Shown in pieces: positions 26,208 through 33,543 of a DNA stretch of 38,774 nucleotides (position 1 is the stretch's first letter; every line of letters starts with the position of its first letter). The stretch covers positions 1-38,774 of the forward strand of contig CAJURV010000011.1 of the NCBI GenBank assembly GCA_910588925.1. Reading direction: 5' to 3'. Both the position numbers and the translations under genes were made by a program. This DNA is from an uncultured Rikenellaceae bacterium. Its GTDB lineage: Bacteria > Bacteroidota > Bacteroidia > Bacteroidales > Rikenellaceae. The notes below the pieces were generated by a model. That model was not told the DNA's origin and ran no database searches. It saw only the letters and a program-made list of their open reading frames with translations.

Positions 26208-27065
26208 TTAAGCAATTCTTGCACGTTTAATCATAATCTTACCTATCATATTTATAAGAGCTGTTATCAAGAACAAGATAAGACCTATAGCAATCAGAGA
26301 TGAGAGTCTCAAACCATCCGCTTCACCGAACTGGTTGGCAATAATGGATGCCATAGAGTTTCCAGTAGAGGTGATGGAATCGGGAATGTTGTTGGTATTT
26401 CCGATAAGCATCGTAACAGTCATTGTCTCACCCAATGCACGACCAATCGCCAGAATATACGATGAGAATATTCCCGAGCCTGCAACGGGGAATACCACCT
26501 TACGAACCACCTCGGCACGGGTTGCACCAAGACTATATGCCCCCTCCTTCAAATCGTTTGGTACCATCTTGATAAACTCGGCACTCAATGAAGCCGCATA
26601 AGGCACAATCATAATCGCCAGTACCAATGAAGCGGTGAGCACACCAGAGCCTTGTGGCGAGATATTGAGAGCCATAATCAGCGGACGGAGAGTGTAGAAC
26701 CCCCATAGACCATAAATGATTGAAGGAATACCCGCCAATAAGTCTGTTACGGTACTAAGCACAGCTGCAACCTTTGTTCCCTTGAAATATTCGCCCACGA
26801 ATAGTGCAACGGGCAGGGAGAAAGGAATACAGAAAATAAGCGCCAGCAGTGTTGTCATCAGCGTACCCGTAATGAAGGGCAACGCACCGTACTGTTCTGC
26901 ACCTTCAGTATAACTCCACTCAGAGGAGGTGAGAAACTTAAAGAATCCGAAATGCTCAAACGCCTCATAGGCGTCAGTGACGAGGGCGTAGACCACGCCC
27001 CCGCACACTACCGGCATTATCAGTGCAGCTATGAATAATATAATTTTATATATCTTGTCGTTCAT
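26208..27065 (-). CDS. pstC: Phosphate ABC transporter permease PstC
   Basis: This 285-residue inner-membrane permease has an N-terminal helix after DKIYKIILF, a periplasmic loop with SSEWSYTEGAEQYGALPF, and further helices. The coupling helix DLKEGAYSLGATRAEVVRKV is clear, and YILAIGRALGETMTVTMLIG is a PstC hallmark. It starts 9 bases after the pstS stop. With PstA it forms the translocation pore for inorganic phosphate. Confidence 0.95.
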   Translation of the reverse strand: MNDKIYKIILFIAALIMPVVCGGVVYALVTDAYEAFEHFGFFKFLTSSEWSYTEGAEQYGALPFITGTLMTTLLALIFCIPFSLPVALFVGEYFKGTKVAAVLSTVTDLLAGIPSIIYGLWGFYTLRPLIMALNISPQGSGVLTASLVLAIMIVPYAASLSAEFIKMVPNDLKEGAYSLGATRAEVVRKVVFPVAGSGIFSSYILAIGRALGETMTVTMLIGNTNNIPDSITSTGNSMASIIANQFGEADGLRLSSLIAIGLILFLITALINMIGKIMIKRARIA

Positions 27066-27074
27066 AGCTATCTA

Positions 27075-28136
27075 TTATTGCAATATCGCCACCCCGTCAA
27101 AAGTAACTGTCTTCAAATTTGTCATGCTGAGTTCCTTAGCCTTGGCGGGAAGCGGTGCATAGTGTACTTCAGAGGTTATGTTCTGTGCCTCGTCAGAAAG
27201 GATGTATTTCAAGAGGTCGAGTGTTGCCATCGCCTGTTCTTTACTGCGGTCAGAGTAGTTCTGCTCTTTGTAGATAATCATCCAAGTAAATGTTGAGATT
27301 GGATATGCACCTGCTGCATCGGCATTGGTGATTGAGCAACGAGTATCGGCGGGAATCTCACCCGAAGCCGCAGCCGAAATGGTAGCAGATGAAGGCAATA
27401 CATATTCACCTCGTTGATTCTGCACTCGTGCGTATGGAATCTTCTGTGCGAAGGCATATTCCGAACCTACATAACCAATGGAGTTCTTGGTCTGTTTGAT
27501 GACACCAGCCACACCTGGATTACCCTTTGCCGCCTGACCCGAAGGGAAATTGACAGACTTACCGGCACCGAAATTGGATGCCCACATTGGGCTTACTTTT
27601 GTCAGATAGTCAGTGAACACAAATGTTGTACCCGAGCCATCTGAACGGAAAACCGGAATGATGGCTTCTGCCGGAAGAGTCACATCTGGGTTAAGTGCTG
27701 CCAGACGCTCATCGTTCCACATCTTGATATTGCCGGCAAAAATGTCTGCAATTACCTCGCCTGAGAGTTTAAGCTCGCTTATACCGTCAAGGTTGTATGC
27801 CAGAACCACAGCTCCCATACAGGTCGGAACATGGATTACAGGATTCATTTCAGCCATCTCCTTGTCGGACAGAAAAGCGTCACTACCTGCAAAATCAACA
27901 ATTTTGTCGCGCAAGTTACGTACACCGCCACCTGAACCTATACCACCATACGCAACGGCATCTCCATTTACTTGAGCAAGGTTCTCAAACACCACATTGT
28001 AGAACGGAAGAGGGAATGTTGCACCTGCTCCCGAAAGTTCCTGAGCCTTACGGCCACCATCGTTTGAATTACCGCCACAAGCTGTAAAAGCAAGGGCAAC
28101 TGCCAATGTCATAATTGACGAAAAAATCTTTTTCAT
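27075..28136 (-). CDS. pstS: Phosphate-binding lipoprotein PstS
   Basis: This protein of about 353 residues has a lipoprotein signal peptide (lipobox FTAC, Cys20), so it is anchored in the periplasm. The mature part is a periplasmic binding protein: GAGATFPLPFY near the start, YGGIGSGGGVRNL, FAGSDAFLS and VFRSDGSGTTFVF form the phosphate pocket. The ATG at 28136 is chosen over an in-frame TTG three codons upstream. It delivers phosphate to PstCA. A short porin remnant and a Pho-box-like promoter lie upstream. Confidence 0.95.
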   Translation of the reverse strand: MKKIFSSIMTLAVALAFTACGGNSNDGGRKAQELSGAGATFPLPFYNVVFENLAQVNGDAVAYGGIGSGGGVRNLRDKIVDFAGSDAFLSDKEMAEMNPVIHVPTCMGAVVLAYNLDGISELKLSGEVIADIFAGNIKMWNDERLAALNPDVTLPAEAIIPVFRSDGSGTTFVFTDYLTKVSPMWASNFGAGKSVNFPSGQAAKGNPGVAGVIKQTKNSIGYVGSEYAFAQKIPYARVQNQRGEYVLPSSATISAAASGEIPADTRCSITNADAAGAYPISTFTWMIIYKEQNYSDRSKEQAMATLDLLKYILSDEAQNITSEVHYAPLPAKAKELSMTNLKTVTFDGVAILQ

Positions 28137-28164
28137 AACATTCAAGTATTAAATGATTGTTCTG

Positions 28165-28347
28165 TTAAAAACCGAAATAGGTGCGTTCCAACTCGAATCT
28201 ACGATTGTCATTCTCCGAGCCGAATCCTGTGTGAAAGTTCCCGAACATTTGTACAGTCGCTTTGCCTTTCGGCTCTTCGACTTTAGTATCCTGCGCTTGT
28301 GCAGTGATACCGATACAGGATAAAAGACCTGCCATGATAAATTTCAT
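28165..28347 (-). pseudogene. N-terminal remnant of a phosphate-selective-porin-like protein
   Basis: Only about 60 codons remain: a clear signal peptide (MKFIMAGLLSCIGITAQAQ), a short linker, then ATVQMFGNFHTGFGSEND and ELERTYFGF, which look like the first beta-strands of OprO/OprP-like porins. A TAA follows directly, 28 bases before the pstS start. Such a porin would bring phosphate through the outer membrane to PstS. Sixty residues cannot form a barrel, so this is read as a deletion remnant. The ATG at 28347 is used because the longer TTG reading runs into the promoter. A genuine short secreted peptide is the alternative. Confidence 0.65.
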
Positions 28348-28380
28348 TTTCAATTTCTCTATGATTTTTGATTTCCACTG

Positions 28381-28415
28381 CAAAGTAACGGAGATATTGT
28401 TTCATAAAGGTTTCA
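28381..28415 (-). promoter_or_regulatory. Pho-box-like promoter of the pst operon
   Basis: On the minus strand TGAAAC (28415-28410), 5 nt, TGAAAC (28404-28399), 10 nt, then TTACTTTG (28388-28381), one mismatch from TAnnTTTG. The two hexamers have an 11-bp period. The same arrangement precedes the two TonB operons at 32433-32467 and 36422-36456. Confidence 0.75.
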
Positions 28416-28458
28416 AAAAAAATAGGCTTTTGTGAAATGCTTATTCTCTATATAGAAG

Positions 28459-28497
28459 GATTCCCCTTGTCAGAAATCACTTCTAACAAGAGGAATC
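28459..28497 (-). terminator. Long hairpin over the stop codon of the beta-helix lipoprotein gene
   Basis: A 17-bp stem with two G-T pairs (28481-28497 with 28459-28475) and a 5-nt loop includes the TGA at 28472-28470. There is no U-tract after it, so it may stabilise the 3' end or end transcription inefficiently. Confidence 0.5.
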
Positions 28498-29682
28498 AAA
28501 TGCTCCGAATTGGAAATCATAGAGAAGGGAGCATTATTTGGTCCATTCATCCAGGTACATTCCTTTTCAATATCATCCAATGAAGCATATTCAAAGGATT
28601 GTTCTGTCAGGTTCCCTGCACCGACAAACAGATCGTTTGTATAAATGCTTTCCTTGCTGTCTAAAGTACCGCTGATACGAACAGATTCAAGTTTGGAGAT
28701 TCCATTTAGCAACGCATTTTCCGTTTCTGCACTTTCTACAGCTAGAGCCTTTGCCTTACCGCATACTTTCGCAGATACAATTTCTACCTCAGTACCACGA
28801 CGCAAGCGGATACCCTGCTTACTACCTCCATTGCCTACCAGAATAAGGTTGCGCAGTACAGGATGTGAAACCGGTGTGGCCGCAAAGTTATTTTCATTAT
28901 TGTCCGCTTCAATCAAGCAGTCACAGTCATAGCCCAATGTACTTTCTGCCTCTTGGAATGCCACAAGGTTTTCACCCTTGCCGTTCCAACCTTCAGTCCA
29001 GTCGAACGAGTCATCCGAGCAGTTTACCACTACCATGTTCTTGACATTGACTGAACCGCCAAAGAATTCAATGCCGTCATCGGAACCGTGATAAGCTTCG
29101 CAGTTTTCCACTACAGTACCATTACCTACACCATAGAAGGTCACACCATTAGCTTCGTGTTCTTCATCGAAAGCATAACCCGTATATTCCACGCGTACAT
29201 ATTTCAATATTTCGCTATTGTCAGCATCGTTATCTCCACCATATACGGCACCTCCGATTTCTGAGCTGCCCTTACCGCCTTCTGCATTGGTATGGGCACG
29301 TCCGCAAATATGTATGCCGCCCCATGCTCCTGGCTCTTCCTTGGACGATGTCATTACAATAGGATCGGATGCCGTACCTTCAGCATTGATTTTTGCTCCC
29401 TGTTCAATCAGGATATAATCCACTCGGTCGTCATATTGTGCAACGATCTTTACCCCTTGGCTCGATATTGAGCGTCGCTCCCTCCTTGACCAAGAGTTCC
29501 CCGTTCAAGGTATAAGAGTTTCCTGATTTAAGGGTCAAATCCGATGTGATGCTTCCTTGTAATACGGAAGGTTCCGGCTCTGGAATTACTGGATCATCAT
29601 CTGTACTGCATGAAGCAAGTGTGATGGCACACATTCCGGCGATCAAGCCCATCGTCTTGAATTTAAAAACAATTGATTTCAT
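28470..29682 (-). pseudogene. Beta-helix lipoprotein, partner of the TonB receptor, frameshifted
   Basis: This would be a lipoprotein of about 400 residues: signal peptide with lipobox LASC (Cys25), an acidic linker, then a right-handed beta-helix-like domain (GAWGGIHICGRA; GGAVYGGDNDADNSE; GVTFYGVGNGT; DSFDWTEGWNGKG). I recognise it as a Bacteroidetes family often encoded next to TonB receptors. The frame is broken near 29457: LNIEP continues as RGKDRCTI and a stop, whereas a shift by one base gives GVKIVAQYDDRVDYILIEQ, joining smoothly to the rest. One extra base, probably an A before GGGG, explains it. It follows the TonB gene by 38 bases. A sequencing error is the alternative. Confidence 0.82.
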
Positions 29683-29720
29683 ACTTTTAAAATTTTTAGT
29701 TAGATAAAAATGTTGTTTCA

Positions 29721-32402
29721 TTATAATTTATAACTTACACCGATTTCAAAGTTTGGACCGTGCTTATATCGTTCCACTTCCACCTTGGCTCCGGTGGCAG
29801 GAACATCCTGTACAAATACCATATCATTACCCAATATGTCGTTTACCTGTAATTTCATGCTCCAATGTTTGTTCATGCGGTAACTTGCATTGAAATTTAA
29901 CGTATGGACTGCCTGCTGCTTAATGTCACCCAACTGTGAAACACCGACCGCATGGATTCTGCTACCTTGCATATTGTAGAGCAGGGCGAGGTTTAAATCC
30001 TTGTTTTCACCCAACTTCGGGGTCCAAGTAATATCTGCGTTCAAAAGGATAGGAGAAGCGCCTTGTAGCGAACGTTCCTTATTGGTATATGCTCCACCTT
30101 GCGGCAGTTTGACATTCGTATACATATAGCTGGCATTTGCTCCCAGTTTCAGGTTTTTAATTAATTCCTTCCTGAATTCTACCTCTACACCAGTGGCTAT
30201 ACCATTGTCTGCGTTGCGGAATGAGTGGAGTGTAGCTCCGCCGTTCAGTTCCTGAATTCGTTCAATAGGACTCTCCAGATACTTGAAGTAACCTGTCACG
30301 CTCAGCATGTCTCCATTCGGGCGGAACAACTCATAGCGCAAATCAAAGTTATAGTTGTATCCGTTCTGCAAATTTTCATTACCTCGTATCTGTGCCGACC
30401 CGTATGATTCCTGATAAGTGAACGGAGCCATTTCAATGAACGACGGACGGGTTACTGTTCGGGAAGCGGAAAAACGCAACACATTCATCTCATTGACGGA
30501 GTATTTCAGGTTTACCGTAGGGAAGAAGTCATCTGTGTCCAGGTCACGCCTTTTGGCATACCAGTCTCCACCGTCAGAAGTATATTTCACCCATTGGCGG
30601 CTTGCTTCATAACGTACGCCAAGGTTTATCAGGAATTTCTCAGTCGGATATATGTCCGCCATAATATATCCAGCCAATATACCGGTACCTGCCATGTAAC
30701 TGTCCTTGGGTTGTTTCTTGCGTTCTACGACAATGTTTCCGTTGGCTATATTCTCCTGTTTCAAGAATCCGTCAGTATCATAAATGGATGAGATTTCAGG
30801 ATTCAGACGGTTCAGATTGTAATAAAAACGGGTTCCCATGTAATCACGGCTCTTATCCTTGTAGTTTATGCCTGCCTTAATGAAACTATTGTCGTTCCAT
30901 CTCCATTTCAATCCGATGTTACCGTTCCACTCGTTTTCACTCAGACTACCGAAATAGCGCATTGTTTCCTGACGGTTTAACTTGAACAGATCTAATTTTC
31001 CATCCTCATGAACATACATCACTTGTCTGCGGTCAGGTTCGTCACTGTTGGTCATGCCATATGAGGTTCCCCAATCCAATACCAGCCTGTCATCTGCAAA
31101 GTAATGCAAACCATTTAACTGATGATTCTGCAAGGAATAGATATGAGTTACATTGTTGCTACCTGTAAGTTTGTGCCCTTCTGCATCCACACCGGTACGA
31201 CATTGATACTCATCGTTTGCATTCCGGGCATAGAAGAAGGTATATCCGATGCGATCTGATTCTCGTAAGGTATAACCGATGTATCCCAATGCCGCCAACT
31301 TCAGCGTCTGTGCGTAACTGTCATAGTTGAAGTCGCTCTGCACGTTGCCTGTCGCCTCCAATGTCTTGTAAAAGGCATTGTCTGTATTCTGATAGTCATT
31401 GCTCAGGTTAACCGATGCCAGTACGCTTAAGGTCTGTCCTCCCAACTGGAAGTTCTTTCCCATGCTGATGTTGCCTCCCAATGCAGGTAGTGCAGTCTTC
31501 TTGCTGACCTGAAAAGTGGTAGGGAAGATGTTCTGGGTCTTTACATACTCGTCAAATTCCTGCAATGGCATATCCATTACATTACGGTTTATGGCGGATG
31601 TCTTGAACAGGGACCCGTTTCTATCCATCTGATAACGGGTTCTGCCGATTGTATTGAACGCCCCACCTGTATTCAATGAAATCTCAAAGAAATCATCTGG
31701 AATATTCACCTTGGTGCTGATGTCTATATGTGCTCCACTATAATCTGCAAATGACGCTACATCATAAACCTTGCTGACAGTAATGTTCTGTACTGTCGAT
31801 GACGGGAACAGGTCAAGGGGTACCAGTTTGTTATCCGGATTTGGGGAAGCTATCGCTAGTCCGTTAAGTGTCGTAAGGCTGTATCTGTCTCCCAAACCGC
31901 GGACGATGAGCTGTCCCGCTGATGCGATGGAGATACCGGTCATTTTCTTGAGACCTTCCTGTACATTGGAGATGCCCTTGATACTCATCTCTTTCGCCCC
32001 GATATTCTCAATGGCGACATTGGATATCTGTCGTTCCTTCTGCAATGCCATTACACCTTCCAGATTTTTGCGTGCCACCACTGTTACTTCTCCCAATTGC
32101 AAATTATCCGGTTCGAGGGCAATCTCTAGGTCTGCCATTTGGTATGTCAAATTAATATCCAATTCTTTCGTCTTATATGTGATGAACGACACAACTAGAG
32201 TACATTCATTCCCTTTAATACCGGTAATCTCAAATCGTCCGTCAAGGTCAGTGGCTGCACCAGAGGTTGTTCCCTTGACATATACAGTGGCACCGGTCAA
32301 CGGCTCTCCCGTAGAACTATCTTTCACTATACCCTTCAAGGTTGCAGCTTATACTAGTGCGGCTGTGCATAATAACAATAGTGTAATCAAACTTTTTTTC
32401 AT
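29721..32402 (-). pseudogene. TonB-dependent outer-membrane receptor with a stop in its signal peptide
   Basis: The full frame is about 893 codons. It begins with a good signal peptide at the ATG at 32402 (MKKSLITLLLLCTAALV), but codon 18 is TAA (32351-32349). The frame then continues AATLKGIVKD into a carboxypeptidase-like domain (about 20-100), a plug domain with LIVRGLGDRYSLTTLNG, and a beta-barrel ending VSYKL. A CAA-to-TAA change is the simplest explanation. The remainder, 872 codons from an in-frame TTG, would lack a signal peptide. Receptors of this kind import bound substrates across the outer membrane using TonB energy. The Pho-box-like promoter upstream suggests a phosphorus-containing substrate. 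Confidence 0.85.
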
Positions 32403-32432
32403 GTTCACATCTGTTTTCTTCTTTATCCACTG

Positions 32433-32467
32433 CAAAGGTATCAGTATATAGTTTCATAAAAGTTTCA
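32433..32467 (-). promoter_or_regulatory. Pho-box-like promoter of the first TonB receptor operon
   Basis: On the minus strand TGAAAC (32467-32462), 5 nt, TGAAAC (32456-32451), 10 nt, then a perfect TACCTTTG (32440-32433). Spacing is identical to the other two copies. The receptor ATG is about 30 bases downstream. Confidence 0.78.
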
Positions 32468-32511
32468 AAAAAGTTTGTCTTTAATTAAATGGTTATTACA
32501 AAGCAAGTGTC

Positions 32512-32545
32512 AAAAAAATCCCCCTACCTTCAATCCGGTAAGGGG
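32512..32545 (-). terminator. Rho-independent terminator of the receptor-phosphatase operon
   Basis: Read on the minus strand, CCCCTTACC (32545-32537) pairs with GGTAGGGGG (32528-32520), with one G-T pair and an 8-nt loop, and is followed by a run of seven T. It lies 40 bases after the phosphatase stop. Confidence 0.85.
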
Positions 32546-32585
32546 AAGCCTACTACTTACATCAGTAAAAACACGAGTAAATGAC

Positions 32586-33527
32586 TTATTTCATTTTCTT
32601 TACGCTATGCAACACATTGCCGTTCTTGTCTATCATATGTACACAGAGTGCCTTCTCGTCTGCAGCAATGACAGAGAATCCTGTTTCAGGACTGCAAAAC
32701 TGGGTTCCTTTGATAGGATTTACTTTGCGACTTAATGACGCGGATGAGTTTACTATATAGTCTATAGAACTTCCTTCCGCACAAATATGCTGAAAATTAT
32801 GGATATGTCCGCACAAATACATTGCAACATTTTTGTGCTTTGCCAGTACCTTTCCCAGTGTATTCTGCATATCCCTGCGTTCGCTTGTTTCTTTCGAGGT
32901 TTCTGCATAAATGGGATGGTGTCCTACCACGATTACCCAATCTTCCTTGGCTGAGGTAAGTACGGAATCCACCCATGCCAATTGTTTAGTATTGTCCTGT
33001 TTGCTGGCATCAGGATATTTCTGACTTTCATTTCTATATTTACTCATCAGTGGAGTTGTGTCCACCATAACGAAACGAACGGTAGTGCCATCTTCCTCAT
33101 AAACTTTAGTATAATATCTTGCCGGCATATTCCATCGACGACTTATATTGGAATAATCCATGACAGCTTGCGTGTTTCCACGATATTCATGGTTTCCCAA
33201 AACAGGAAGCCAGTCAATCATCAATTCAGGATGGCTATAAATTAGTTCATAATTGGTCATCCATAAAGGATCATCCACGCTCTGTACACCATCAAAATGA
33301 TGCACATCTCCTGCGGCGATTATACACTCTGGGCCAATTTCTTCTGCCATTATTCCCATTAGTTCTGCGATTGGTTTCTGGTCATAATATCCATTTCTGC
33401 CCAAATCATTGGCTAAAAAGAAATTAGCATCTTTTTTTAATGAACTCCAAACTTCATTATTTTGTGCGAAGGCTCCTACTGAAATGATGAAGGCAATCGC
33501 CAATGTCATTAACTTTTTCATTGTCAT
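32586..33527 (-). CDS. Secreted purple-acid-phosphatase-like metallophosphatase
   Basis: This 313-residue protein has a signal peptide (about 1-21, ending GAFA), so it acts in the periplasm or outside the cell. The calcineurin-type metal motifs are present in order: NDLGRNG (first motif, with Asn-Asp), AAGDVHHFDG, LGNHEYRGN, VGHHPIY and CGHIHNFQH. The layout resembles small purple acid phosphatases. It would free phosphate from organic phosphomonoesters, though the substrate is not known. It follows the intact TonB receptor by 16 bases and ends at a strong terminator, so the two are co-expressed from the Pho-box-like promoter. The start may be the first or third codon (MTMKK). Confidence 0.87.
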   Translation of the reverse strand: MTMKKLMTLAIAFIISVGAFAQNNEVWSSLKKDANFFLANDLGRNGYYDQKPIAELMGIMAEEIGPECIIAAGDVHHFDGVQSVDDPLWMTNYELIYSHPELMIDWLPVLGNHEYRGNTQAVMDYSNISRRWNMPARYYTKVYEEDGTTVRFVMVDTTPLMSKYRNESQKYPDASKQDNTKQLAWVDSVLTSAKEDWVIVVGHHPIYAETSKETSERRDMQNTLGKVLAKHKNVAMYLCGHIHNFQHICAEGSSIDYIVNSSASLSRKVNPIKGTQFCSPETGFSVIAADEKALCVHMIDKNGNVLHSVKKMK

Positions 33528-33543
33528 ATAATTTATTTAATTG

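Noticed and set aside
29721-32339. TonB receptor starting at the TTG at 32339 as a normal gene
   Set aside because: This start would leave no signal peptide, while a good one is present in the same frame just upstream of the TAA. The frame is better read as interrupted.
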